Both the position numbers and the translations under genes were made by a program. Under the pieces are notes generated by a model. It saw only the letters and a program-made list of their open reading frames with translations. It was not told the origin of the DNA and searched no databases. A stretch of DNA of 38,796 bases from Nitrospirota bacterium (GTDB taxonomy: Bacteria > Nitrospirota > Thermodesulfovibrionia > UBA6902), in contig JACRHD010000064.1 of the NCBI GenBank assembly GCA_016234115.1, forward strand, positions 1-38,796. The letters are read 5' to 3'. Positions 1-7,717 of this stretch are shown in pieces (the first letter of the stretch is position 1; each line of letters opens with the position of its first letter).

Positions 1-1
1 G

Positions 2-160
2 GCACAGAGAAGAGATTTATTTATCCGCAGATTACACAGATTTCACAGATTGAAACAATATTTCTAAATACATCTGTGTTAATCAGTATAATCTGTGGAT
101 TAATATTTATTTTTTTCCTCTGTGGTCTCTGTGGTTTGTCTTTTGATGGTGAATCCGGGG
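2..160. repeat. Dispersed hairpin repeat A, copy 1 (cut by window edge)
   Basis: This AT-rich element has imperfect inverted arms built from CACAGAG / CTCTGTGG and CAGATTACACAG / AATCTGTGG words. It ends in TTTGATGGTGAATCCGGGG. A nearly identical copy lies at 28923-29099 and a half copy in opposite orientation at 38579-38657. Short open frames inside it are artefacts of the repeat. The family name is mine. Confidence 0.85.
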
Positions 161-291
161 AAAGGTCTCGGCGACAGACAACGGGTGATTTATTGCAATC
201 ACTCGCTGTTTATTGCTCCGGGTATCGCGCTAAGCAGGAAAAGGAAAAGGCAGGTAACGAGGAGATGATTGGCCCTTTTGTTTAGTCGATA

Positions 292-549
292 TTAACTTGT
301 CCTCAGTTCGTCTATCAATACGTCACTGAAGTAAACACATCTGTCTTTTTTATCTTTATCAGCGATGCCGGAATCCGCGGCGGCCGCTGCGCTGATTTCC
401 TTCTCGGTTAATATGCCCTGAAACTTGTCGTCCTCAACTACGAGCAGCGCTCCGATATTTTTCTCTCTCATCTTCCTGGCGGCCTCCTGGACCGATTCGT
501 TCGGCCGCACAGTAATAAAGTCTTTATGCATTAACTGGCTTACTAACAT
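292..549 (-). CDS. Short single-CBS-domain protein (85 aa), likely truncated
   Basis: Residues 1-55 form one CBS motif, with LMHKDFITVRPNESVQEAA near the start and the usual GALLVVEDDKFQGILTEKEI strand-turn-helix. CBS domains bind adenine nucleotides and normally occur as tandem pairs in proteins of about 130-150 residues. Here the frame stops at residue 85 (TAA), just where the second CBS should begin, and no second CBS is readable downstream. The ATG has a strong ribosome binding site (AAAGGAGGCG) and a good sigma-70-type promoter upstream, so the gene looks expressed rather than dead. It is either a genuine one-CBS protein that dimerises to form the Bateman module or a truncation. Repeat A lies just downstream. 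Confidence 0.75.
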   Translation of the reverse strand: MLVSQLMHKDFITVRPNESVQEAARKMREKNIGALLVVEDDKFQGILTEKEISAAAAADSGIADKDKKDRCVYFSDVLIDELRTS

Positions 550-587
550 GTTCGCCTCCTTTCAGGCCAATCCCTCGTTATAGGGCA

Positions 588-615
588 ATTGTAGCAGATG
601 TATTTTGAATGTCAA
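588..615 (-). promoter_or_regulatory. Sigma-70-type promoter of the CBS gene
   Basis: On the minus strand, TTGACA (615-610) and TACAAT (593-588) are separated by 16 bases. The pair lies about 40 bases upstream of the start codon. It is one of the best -35/-10 matches in the window. Confidence 0.7.
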
Positions 616-628
616 GCATTCGGGAAAA

Positions 629-707
629 GCTTTCAGCGATCAGCGGTCAGCCGTCAGCTATGACTGCACTATTTTAAGCTGATTGCCGACCGCTGATTGC
701 TGAAAGC
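629..707. repeat. Imperfect inverted repeat (CAGCGGTCAGC family)
   Basis: The left arm starts GCTTTCAGCGATCAGCGG and the right arm ends CCGCTGATTGCTGAAAGC, making a long hairpin of about 79 bp between the divergent CBS and PHA promoters. Related words (GCTGACTGCTGATTGCT) appear at 28887-28904. Confidence 0.75.
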
Positions 708-715
708 CTCAAGGC

Positions 716-744
716 TTGACAAGCCATATAAAAGGTGATAGAAA
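716..744 (+). promoter_or_regulatory. Putative sigma-70 promoter of the PHA operon
   Basis: TTGACA (716-721) is followed after 17 bases by TAGAAA (739-744), a 4/6 match to the -10 box. Predicted transcription starts near 750, leaving a short leader with GGAGG before the ATG at 770. Confidence 0.55.
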
Positions 745-769
745 TGCTTATGAGCTTAAGGGAGGCGCA

Positions 770-1195
770 ATGAACGAAGACATTACCAAGATGATAAAAG
801 ATCTCTACAGCAATCCTTTCTTTAAAAAAGGCTTCCTGGATTTTTTTGAAAAGATGCAGCTTGAAGGCATAGAGAGCGCCCGGAAGTTCTGGAAAACATA
901 TCCGGAAAAAGACATGTTCCCGAATGCCCCGGAGCTGTTTGAGAAATTAATCGATGTTTATCTGTTGATGGGAGTTGTGCCGCGACAGAAATACGAGGAC
1001 GTCGTCAAAGAGCATGAAGAGATGAAAAAGGAAGTGAACAAGCTTGTCAAAGGGCTTAACCTCGATATGATGCTGGAGGGCGGGGCCAAGGCCCAGGAAA
1101 TGTGGAAGGGCGCTATCGACAAGCAGATGGACGTGAACAAGGAAATAACAAAAAACTTTTTTGATTTTCTGAAGAAGATCAGCAATCAGAAGTAA
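770..1195 (+). CDS. Phasin/PhaE-like PHA-granule protein (141 aa)
   Basis: This is a small, highly charged, helical protein without a signal peptide. I placed the start at ATG 770 because GGAGGCGCA sits directly before it; an in-frame TTG at 716 is part of the proposed promoter and was rejected. The C-terminus carries WKGAIDKQMDVNKEITKNF, almost repeated in the next gene (WKGAFDKQMEISRELAKKS), and this amphipathic segment resembles PhaE and phasin proteins. Position as first gene of a phaE-phaC operon suggests that it coats PHA granules or modulates the synthase. The granule assignment is inferred from context and composition; I recognise no named family with certainty. Confidence 0.7.
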   Translation: MNEDITKMIKDLYSNPFFKKGFLDFFEKMQLEGIESARKFWKTYPEKDMFPNAPELFEKLIDVYLLMGVVPRQKYEDVVKEHEEMKKEVNKLVKGLNLDMMLEGGAKAQEMWKGAIDKQMDVNKEITKNFFDFLKKISNQK

Positions 1196-1309
1196 TTCCT
1201 GGTGCAGACCTGAGAGGGGTTTTCTGCAGGCCGACATACAATTCAAATCTCGGCTAAATTTATAACGTGAATCAGCAGACACGCTGGTTAATAAAAGGAG
1301 GAGGAGAAA

Positions 1310-1708
1310 ATGGTAAAGAAGGAAAAGTTCAGAACAGACGAAGAAGAGACCCTGCAGGGCATGGGGGCCGATGCTTTTAACTTATGGATGAAATCACAGA
1401 AGGAATTCAGTGATACCTGGTTGAAGTCCCAGAGCGATTTTATTGAAAGCTGGATGTCGGCGACAAAGGACTTTCAGGTCTCATTTCTCTCGTTGATGTC
1501 CGGCGGCAAGAACGGCGAATCAAAGGAAGAGATATCCAAGCTGATGGAGTCATGGCGCGAATTCATGCACGATTCCTACAAGGTATTCAACGACGGGATC
1601 GTCAAGATGCAGGAAACATGGAAAGGCGCCTTTGACAAGCAGATGGAAATCAGCAGGGAACTTGCAAAGAAGAGTTCCGACCTTGTCAAATGGCCCACGA
1701 AGAGATAG
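1310..1708 (+). CDS. Second phasin/PhaE-like protein (132 aa)
   Basis: A strong ribosome binding site (AAGGAGGAGGAG) precedes the ATG. Residues 22-50 (FNLWMKSQKEFSDTWLKSQ) resemble the N-terminus of the following PhaE (VDLWLKTQKEFMGSWLEG). The C-terminal third contains WKGAFDKQMEISRELAKKS, shared with the preceding small protein. The gene therefore looks like a mosaic of the two neighbours, probably from local duplication. It is soluble, rich in Lys/Glu and aromatic residues, and predicted helical, as expected for a granule-surface protein. It lies in the operon with phaE and phaC, separated from phaE by a palindromic repeat. Confidence 0.7.
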   Translation: MVKKEKFRTDEEETLQGMGADAFNLWMKSQKEFSDTWLKSQSDFIESWMSATKDFQVSFLSLMSGGKNGESKEEISKLMESWREFMHDSYKVFNDGIVKMQETWKGAFDKQMEISRELAKKSSDLVKWPTKR

Positions 1709-1732
1709 GCTGAAACTTTAATCCGTTAAAAG

Positions 1733-1857
1733 CCGCAGGGGACATTGGAAAAAGCCGGAGTTTGGATTTCAGAGGGTGGAGTCTGGTATCGGCCGTTTTT
1801 CTAAACTCTTCACTCTACCCTCCGTACTCTAAAGAAAAGCCTCCGTGTCCCCTGTGG
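1733..1857. repeat. Palindromic repeat C, between phasin gene and phaE
   Basis: Outer arms CCGCAGGGGACA (1733-1744) and TGTCCCCTGTGG (1846-1857) enclose imperfect inner arms of GGAGTTT / AGAGGGTGGAGT words. It belongs to the same GAGTTTAGAGT-type family as the palindromes at 4114, 24761 and inside the ketosynthase gene. In an operon it could form an RNA hairpin that sets relative expression of phaEC. Confidence 0.7.
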
Positions 1858-1885
1858 TTCATGCGTTGATCGACTGGAGGCAGAT

Positions 1886-2980
1886 ATGAACAAGGGAGCG
1901 GACGTTGTCGACTTATGGCTGAAAACCCAGAAAGAATTTATGGGGAGCTGGCTGGAGGGGACCAGGAAATTGCAGGATGTCTTAAGTGATTTCATCTCAT
2001 CAGGGGAACAGGCCGCGGGCGGAAAGGGCTTTGATTTCCGGGACATCTACTCTTCATGGATGAACCCGTCCGCGAATTATTTTGCAGGACAGGCAAAGGC
2101 TGAAGATTTTAAGGTAGTTGAGGACACATTTCAAAAGCTGTTCAGCGACTCAAATGTTTACATGAAGCTTTTTAATATCTGGAAGCCTATCTTCAGCAAG
2201 ATGCAGGAGAAGACGCTGAGGCCGGACTCATACTGGGACATGATGGACCCTGCAAACTATATGAAGATACTCGAGGAAGTACTGGGCTTCTGCTCTCCCG
2301 CCGCAATGGCTGAATCCTACAAACAGGCGGCGAAGATCTTCAATATAGGTGTTGATTCGGCAAAGGAATTTTCGGGCCCGTGGTCCGAGGCGTTCCGGAA
2401 GAACTGGCAGACCATGCCCGGCTTTCTCGATGGGCATTTGAGCGATTCCATCCTGAAAAATTTCCATAGTATGTTCGGCGCCTATGACGCCACCTTCGGC
2501 AAGGCCCTGAATATGCCCGCCGTGTGGAAAGACAGGGAGAAAGTCGAACTTTGCCTGAAGAGCTTCGATGATCTGTCCTCTTACCTCGAAAAAAGCATCG
2601 AATACCAGTACAGGATGTACTCGACAGGGCTGAAAGCCATGGGACGCGTCATGGAAGCGATAGTCGGCAGGACCAACGGCGAGGGAAAGATCGGCGGCTT
2701 CAGCGAGTTTCTGGATATCTGGGTACAGGAAAATGAAAAGACCTTTCATGAAATGTTCAATACGGAAGAGTTTGCGAAATTTCAGGGTGAATATCTGGAT
2801 TCGGCCCTGAATGTCCGCAGGCACTACTTTAAATTGATGGAACTTCACCTGTACGATTTTCCGGTCGCGGTCCGCTCGGAAATGGACGACCTGTACAAGC
2901 AGGTTTACGAGCTGAAAAGACAGGTCAGGAGTCTTCAGAAAACCGTTAAGGACTTGCAGCCAAAGGAGGCCACAGCATGA
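1886..2980 (+). CDS. phaE: Class III PHA synthase subunit PhaE (364 aa)
   Basis: PhaE is the non-catalytic partner of PhaC in class III synthases. It activates and stabilises the catalytic subunit at the granule surface. The length fits the family (about 350-370). The protein is soluble, rich in Trp/Phe/Tyr and charged residues, with N-terminal VDLWLKTQKEFMGSW and a C-terminal coiled-coil-like stretch at about residues 325-358 (DLYKQVYELKRQVRSLQKT). The start has a clear ribosome binding site (GGAGG, 7 bases upstream). The stop overlaps the phaC start (ATGA, 2977-2980), indicating translational coupling and stoichiometric production. The identification rests on composition, length and the immediate phaC neighbour, since PhaE sequences are poorly conserved. 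Confidence 0.88.
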   Translation: MNKGADVVDLWLKTQKEFMGSWLEGTRKLQDVLSDFISSGEQAAGGKGFDFRDIYSSWMNPSANYFAGQAKAEDFKVVEDTFQKLFSDSNVYMKLFNIWKPIFSKMQEKTLRPDSYWDMMDPANYMKILEEVLGFCSPAAMAESYKQAAKIFNIGVDSAKEFSGPWSEAFRKNWQTMPGFLDGHLSDSILKNFHSMFGAYDATFGKALNMPAVWKDREKVELCLKSFDDLSSYLEKSIEYQYRMYSTGLKAMGRVMEAIVGRTNGEGKIGGFSEFLDIWVQENEKTFHEMFNTEEFAKFQGEYLDSALNVRRHYFKLMELHLYDFPVAVRSEMDDLYKQVYELKRQVRSLQKTVKDLQPKEATA

Positions 2981-4116
2981 ACGCGCCCTTTTTAACCTTA
3001 GACGCCAAGGGGATAATCAGTGAGGCTGGCAATTTTACCTCAAAATTCATTAAGACCATGGAGACGCTGTCGGAGATCGAAGAGATCGACGTCGGGACCG
3101 CCCCGAAAGAACTTGTTTTCCGTGAAGACAAGATAAAGCTTTATCATTACATTCCGACAGCGGAAATAAAATGCAGTGTGCCGGTGCTGATAACCTACGC
3201 CCTTGTCAACAGGTATTATATGCTCGATCTGCAGCCCGACAGGAGCCTGATAAGGAACCTGCAGCAGCTCGGTCTGGACCTTTATATTATCGACTGGGAT
3301 TATCCCACGAAGGTCGATATGTACCTGTCACTCGATGACTATATCAACGGTTATCTGAATGACTGCGTGGATTTTATACGGGAGAGCACGGGACACAGGA
3401 AGGTCAATCTGATGGGGATTTGCCAGGGCGGTACTTTTTCAACCGTCTATTCAGCCATATATCCCGGGAAGATAAAAAATCTGGTGACCCTCGTGACCCC
3501 GATTGATTTCGCCGGAAACGGGGGGCTTCTGAATCTCTGGGCCAGGTATTTCAATGCCGATACCCTTGCCGACACTTTCAAGGTCATCCCGGGAGATTTC
3601 CTCAATAACGGTTTTTTGATGATGATGCCTTTTACCCTGAACATCAGCAAGTACAAGGAGATGCTTGAATTTACCGACAGCAGGGAGAAGATGATGAATT
3701 TCCTCAGGATGGAGAAATGGATATTCGACAGCCCCGGACAGACCGGAGAATGTTACAGGCAGTTTATGAAAGATTTTTACCAGGAGAATAAACTCATTAA
3801 GGGTACTTTGAAGATCGGGGACAGGAAAGTCGACCTCAAGAATATAACCATGCCGCTTCTGAATGTCTATGCCAAGGCAGACCACCTGGTGCCCCCGAAC
3901 TCTACAAAGCCGCTCAACGAACTTGTCGGCAGCAAGGACAAGGAGCTCTATGAATTCAACGGCGGGCACATAGGGGTCTTCGTAGGCTCCAGGTCACAGA
4001 AGGAACTCGCGCCTGCCATCGCGCAGTGGCTGATAAAGAGGGCGCATGAAAACGCGACTGAAAGGGCAGGCGGAAAAACCGTTGAAAAGAAAAGGGCAGG
4101 AAGAAGGAAGAAGTAG
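2977..4116 (+). CDS. phaC: Class III PHA synthase catalytic subunit PhaC (379 aa)
   Basis: PhaC polymerises (R)-3-hydroxyacyl-CoA, typically 3-hydroxybutyryl-CoA, into polyester at the granule surface and releases CoA. It has an alpha/beta-hydrolase fold with the PHA-synthase lipase-like box GICQGG, placing the nucleophile at Cys149. Asp302 (AKADHLVPP) and His331 (NGGHIG) complete the triad. As I recall, the Allochromatium vinosum class III enzyme has the same residue numbers. The 379-residue length also fits class III rather than class I or II (about 560-590). YIIDWDYPTKVD is the conserved tryptophan-containing strand. The C-terminus ends in a basic tail (EKKRAGRRKK). It overlaps phaE by four bases. 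Confidence 0.96.
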   Translation: MNAPFLTLDAKGIISEAGNFTSKFIKTMETLSEIEEIDVGTAPKELVFREDKIKLYHYIPTAEIKCSVPVLITYALVNRYYMLDLQPDRSLIRNLQQLGLDLYIIDWDYPTKVDMYLSLDDYINGYLNDCVDFIRESTGHRKVNLMGICQGGTFSTVYSAIYPGKIKNLVTLVTPIDFAGNGGLLNLWARYFNADTLADTFKVIPGDFLNNGFLMMMPFTLNISKYKEMLEFTDSREKMMNFLRMEKWIFDSPGQTGECYRQFMKDFYQENKLIKGTLKIGDRKVDLKNITMPLLNVYAKADHLVPPNSTKPLNELVGSKDKELYEFNGGHIGVFVGSRSQKELAPAIAQWLIKRAHENATERAGGKTVEKKRAGRRKK

Positions 4117-4187
4117 AGTTTGGCGTATGGAGTTTAGAGTTTAGCAGGTTGTGTTACTGAACTCCGGACTCTAAACTCCATACTCTG
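4114..4187. terminator. Palindromic repeat C between convergent phaC and phaA
   Basis: The left arm contains GTATGGAGTTTAGAGT and the right arm ACTCTAAACTCCATAC, a perfect 16-bp match, with further imperfect pairing inside. It fills the 72-bp gap between convergent genes and overlaps the phaC stop codon. It probably acts as a bidirectional terminator or 3'-end stabiliser, although there is no clear U-tract. Confidence 0.6.
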
Positions 4188-4188
4188 A

Positions 4189-5367
4189 TTATCTCACCCG
4201 TTCAATCAGCGCAGCGATGCCCTGCCCGCCTCCGATGCACAGTGAGGCAAGGCCGAGATTGACGTCCCTTCTTACCATTTCATAAATCAGCGTAACAAGA
4301 ATTCTTGCGCCGCTTGCGCCGACGGGATGTCCAAGGGCTATCGCCCCGCCGAGGACATTGACTTTTTCGGGGTCCAGCTTGAGATCGCGGCAGACCTGGA
4401 TGGACTGGACTGCAAACGCCTCGTTTATTTCTATAAGGTCGATGTCCTTCAGAGTACAGCCGCATTTGCCCAGAAGCGTCTTGCAGGCATGCGCCGGGCC
4501 GAGTCCCATGTATGCGGGGTCAAGACCTGCGGTTGCCGATGAAACGATTTTAAAGGCCCACGCCGGCTTCAGCTCCTCCATTTTTTTCTTCGACACTACC
4601 AGTACCGCCGCGGCCCCGTCATTTATTCCCGAGGCATTGCCCGCGGTCACCGTGCCGTATTTTTTAAATGCGGGCGGCAACTTGACAAGGACCTCCGGGG
4701 TGGTGCCGAAGCGCGGGTGTTCGTCCGTGTCGAATATCTTTTCTTCCCCTTTTTGTTTTATTTGAATCGGGACTATTTCATCCTTGAATTTGCCTTCCTT
4801 AATGGACTTCTCCGTCTTCATCTGGGAAGCCGCGGCGAATTCATCCTGCTCCTTGCGGGAAATGTTGAACTTCTCAGCCACGTTTTCCGCCGTTATTCCC
4901 ATATGGTAATCGTAGAATTTGTCCCATAATGCGTCGCTGATCACTGTGTCGATGACTTCGCCGTGGCCGAGACGCTGTCCCCATCTCATGTTTTTCAGGA
5001 TATATGGCGCGCTTGTCATGTGCTCCATTCCCCCCGCGATGACTGAATCCGAATCTCCGGCCGCCACCTCATAGCCCGCAAGGACCACTGATTTCAGTCC
5101 CGAGCCGCAGACCTTGTTGACCGTGTATGCCGGGACATCCTCGAACAGCCCGGCCTTCAGGGCGGCCTGTCTTGCCGAGTTCTGCCCTAATCCCGACTGA
5201 ATGACATTGCCCATTATGACTTCATGGACGTCATCGCTTTTAAGAGAGGCCCGCCTTATTATTTCTTTGATGACTGCAGCGCCGATATCGACCGTATTCA
5301 GAGACGCGAGCGACCCGTTGAATTTTCCAATTGCCGTCCTGACGCCGGCAACAATATAAGCATCCAT
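4189..5367 (-). CDS. phaA: Acetyl-CoA C-acetyltransferase (392 aa)
   Basis: This biosynthetic thiolase condenses two acetyl-CoA to acetoacetyl-CoA, the first step of PHB formation. The nucleophilic cysteine is Cys87 in NKVCGSG. The GHPVGASG motif supplies the active-site histidine near residue 347, and SLCIGGGQGIA near the C-terminus supplies the second catalytic cysteine (Cys377). The length of 392 residues equals typical PhaA/AtoB enzymes. A GGAGG-like site precedes the ATG. It lies downstream of phaB on the same strand and convergent with phaC, so the monomer and polymer halves of the pathway are transcribed towards each other. A fatty-acid or acetoacetate role cannot be excluded, but the context favours PHA. 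Confidence 0.94.
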   Translation of the reverse strand: MDAYIVAGVRTAIGKFNGSLASLNTVDIGAAVIKEIIRRASLKSDDVHEVIMGNVIQSGLGQNSARQAALKAGLFEDVPAYTVNKVCGSGLKSVVLAGYEVAAGDSDSVIAGGMEHMTSAPYILKNMRWGQRLGHGEVIDTVISDALWDKFYDYHMGITAENVAEKFNISRKEQDEFAAASQMKTEKSIKEGKFKDEIVPIQIKQKGEEKIFDTDEHPRFGTTPEVLVKLPPAFKKYGTVTAGNASGINDGAAAVLVVSKKKMEELKPAWAFKIVSSATAGLDPAYMGLGPAHACKTLLGKCGCTLKDIDLIEINEAFAVQSIQVCRDLKLDPEKVNVLGGAIALGHPVGASGARILVTLIYEMVRRDVNLGLASLCIGGGQGIAALIERVR

Positions 5368-5430
5368 GATTTGCCTCCAGTTTAATTATGTCGTACTGCT
5401 GAAATTAACTATTATGCCTTGGGCACTTGT

Positions 5431-5533
5431 AAATTAAAATTAAAAATTAAAAATCAAAAATAAAAATTATGGAATATATATTTTTTTAAATTAATTCCTC
5501 AATTTTGAATTTTGCATTTTGGTTTTTGATTTT
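5431..5533. repeat. AT-rich inverted repeat between phaB and phaA
   Basis: A run of AAATTAAAA / AAATCAAAAAT words on the left is mirrored by AATTTTGAATTTTGC and GGTTTTTGATTTTT on the right. The block is far more AT-rich than the surrounding genes and fills most of the 166-bp gap. It looks like a dispersed palindromic repeat. A promoter for phaA could be hidden in it, but none is clear. Confidence 0.6.
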
Positions 5534-6277
5534 TTAAATTCTCATGCCTCCGTCGACCTCGAGGACCCTGCCGGTGAAAAAATCACAGCTTATGATAAAC
5601 TGAACGGCCCGCGAAATTTCCTCTCTCTCGCCCAGCCTGCCGACAGGGATATTCTGACGGATTTTGTCTAACACTTCCTGCCTGATCATCGCGCACATTT
5701 CCGTGTTTATATACCCCGGAGCAATCGCCCCCACCCTTATTCCGAATTTCGAAAGCTCCTTTGCCCATACGACGGTCATGGCATCGACTGCCGATTTGGT
5801 TGCCGAATAATTCGTCTGTCCCAAATTCCCCGCCCGGCTGATCGATGAGATATTTATGATTACCCCTTTCACTCCGTTCTTGATCATATGGTAAGCGGCC
5901 TCCCTGCCGAACAGGAACACGCCCGTAAGATTGACATCTATGACCTTCTGCCAGTTTGCGAAGGAGAATTTGGTTATCTCATCGCCCTTCTTTTTGACTA
6001 AAAGGGCGTCGGCCGTTATGCCCGCATTATTGATGACTACATCGGGAGCGCCGTATTTGCTCACGTAAGTTTCGAAAAAGGACTCCACGTCTTTTTCATT
6101 GCCGACATTCACAATGCTGCCCGGAATTCCAAATTCCCTGGTCAGATTGTCGATATGTTCCTGGTGCAAATTCAGGACGTACGGCTCGGCGCCGAGCTTC
6201 TTTAAATCTACGGCATACTGCTTGCCCAGCCCGCGCGCGCCTCCGGTGATTATTATTTTTTTTCCGGAAAATTCCAT
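5534..6277 (-). CDS. phaB: Acetoacetyl-CoA reductase, SDR family (247 aa)
   Basis: This short-chain dehydrogenase probably reduces acetoacetyl-CoA to (R)-3-hydroxybutyryl-CoA, the monomer for PhaC. It shows the cofactor loop TGGARGLG (residues 11-18), NNAG (83-86) and the catalytic set Ser144, Tyr157 and Lys161 (SSISRAG, YSATK). The C-terminus ends in the usual TGRVLEVDGGMRI. FabG (3-oxoacyl-ACP reductase) is very similar and cannot be excluded from sequence alone. The preference for PhaB comes from its place upstream of phaA in the PHA locus. A strong promoter is predicted upstream. Confidence 0.85.
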   Translation of the reverse strand: MEFSGKKIIITGGARGLGKQYAVDLKKLGAEPYVLNLHQEHIDNLTREFGIPGSIVNVGNEKDVESFFETYVSKYGAPDVVINNAGITADALLVKKKGDEITKFSFANWQKVIDVNLTGVFLFGREAAYHMIKNGVKGVIINISSISRAGNLGQTNYSATKSAVDAMTVVWAKELSKFGIRVGAIAPGYINTEMCAMIRQEVLDKIRQNIPVGRLGEREEISRAVQFIISCDFFTGRVLEVDGGMRI

Positions 6278-6337
6278 TTCAACCCCCTGCTATAAAAAGT
6301 GATGATTGTTAACATAATTTCTTAACTGCTGAAACCA

Positions 6338-6365
6338 ATTATCTCATATTGAAAGCCCGTGTCAA
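6338..6365 (-). promoter_or_regulatory. Sigma-70-type promoter of phaB(-phaA)
   Basis: On the minus strand, TTGACA (6365-6360) and GATAAT (6343-6338) are 16 bases apart, about 60 bases upstream of the phaB start codon. Confidence 0.65.
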
Positions 6366-6489
6366 GACTCTTTTATTTCTTTTTATCGCCAGGTCTTCTG
6401 AAGTGAGCGCCCCGGTTCGTGACATGCCGAAAGAAATTAATCAACCCCTTGTTGCATCTTCCGTTTAAAATCCTGTATCCTTTTTTGTT

Positions 6490-7707
6490 ATGGAAATGCT
6501 GCCGCCTGAAGAACAGTTAAAGATAATCAAACGTGGTTCTGTTGAGATACTTGTCGAGGAAGAGCTCCTCAAGAAAATCAGGCGTTCCTTTGACACAAAC
6601 ACCCCCCTCATGGTGAAGGCGGGCTTTGACCCCACTGCGCCGGACATCCATCTCGGCCACACCGTGCTCCTTGAGAAGATGAGACAGTTCCAGGACCTCG
6701 GGCACGAGGTCATCCTGATAATAGGAGATCTTACCGGCATGATCGGGGACCCCACCGGGAGGTCGGAAATCAGGAAACCCCTGACAAGGGAGCAGGTGCT
6801 TGAGAATGCGGAGACCTATAAAGAGCAGGTCTTTAAAATTCTTGCCCCGGAAAAGACGCGGATCAGGTTTAACAGCGAATGGCTCGAAAAGCTGACCCCG
6901 ATGGAGATCATTAAACTCCAGGCCAAACAGACGGTCGCTCGTATGCTGGAGAGGGAAGACTTCAGGCAGCGGTTTGAAAATCATACCCCGATCGGCATCC
7001 ACGAATTTATCTACCCGCTGTTTCAGGGCTATGACTCCGTGGCATTAAGGGCCGACGTGGAGATCGGCGGCACGGACCAGAAATTCAACCTTTTGATGGG
7101 AAGGGAATTACAGCAGGAATACGGCCAGGAGCCGCAGGCGCTTGTGCTGATGCCTCTGCTTGAAGGCACGGACGGGGTGAAAAAAATGTCCAAGAGCCTC
7201 GGCAATTACATCGGCATTACGGAAACACCCAAGGAAATGTTCGGCAAGATAATGTCGATCAGCGATGAACTTATGCTGAAGTATTATGAACTGCTCAGCC
7301 ACCTCACGATAGAAGAGCTTGCCGCGCTAAAGAAGGGGATCGAGAGCGGCGAGGCGCATCCCATGGAGGCCAAGAAGTCCCTCGCCTCCGAGATAGTCGG
7401 AAGGTTCCATGGAATCCAGGCAGGGATACAGGCGCGAGAGGAATTCGAGCACATCTTTAAAGATAAAGGTCTGCCCGAGGAAGTGCCGCTCTTCAAACTT
7501 GCCCCGGATGAAGCCGAAATATGGCTGCCGAAGATTATGAAGCTGTCGGGAATCGTCAAAAGCACGGGCGAGGCGATAAGGCTCATTAAACAGGGCGGCG
7601 TGAGTGTTGATAACGAAAAGTTCGATGACCCCGATAAAAAATTACCCGCCGGTGAATATCTGCTGAAGGTGGGCAAGAGAAGGTTTTTGAAGATAACCCG
7701 TGAGTAA
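6490..7707 (+). CDS. tyrS: Tyrosyl-tRNA synthetase (405 aa)
   Basis: Class I aminoacyl-tRNA synthetase that charges tRNA-Tyr. The HIGH-type motif is HLGH (residues 54-57) and the KMSKS loop is [10 protein letters not shown] near residues 229-238. An S4-like RNA-binding domain occupies about residues 345-405. Length and motif spelling fit the roughly 400-residue TyrZ-like subgroup. No Shine-Dalgarno sequence precedes the ATG. A weak promoter (TTGCAT at 6452, TATCCT at 6476, 18-base spacer) would start transcription only a few bases before the ATG, so a leaderless mRNA is possible but speculative. It converges with manC with only a 10-base gap. Confidence 0.96.
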   Translation: MEMLPPEEQLKIIKRGSVEILVEEELLKKIRRSFDTNTPLMVKAGFDPTAPDIHLGHTVLLEKMRQFQDLGHEVILIIGDLTGMIGDPTGRSEIRKPLTREQVLENAETYKEQVFKILAPEKTRIRFNSEWLEKLTPMEIIKLQAKQTVARMLEREDFRQRFENHTPIGIHEFIYPLFQGYDSVALRADVEIGGTDQKFNLLMGRELQQEYGQEPQALVLMPLLEGTDGVKKMSKSLGNYIGITETPKEMFGKIMSISDELMLKYYELLSHLTIEELAALKKGIESGEAHPMEAKKSLASEIVGRFHGIQAGIQAREEFEHIFKDKGLPEEVPLFKLAPDEAEIWLPKIMKLSGIVKSTGEAIRLIKQGGVSVDNEKFDDPDKKLPAGEYLLKVGKRRFLKITRE

Positions 7708-7717
7708 CGGAAAAACC

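Noticed and set aside
76-285. 69-residue open frame in the first 300 bases
   Set aside because: It is encoded largely by repeat A and has no ribosome binding site; the same reading is possible in the other copy.
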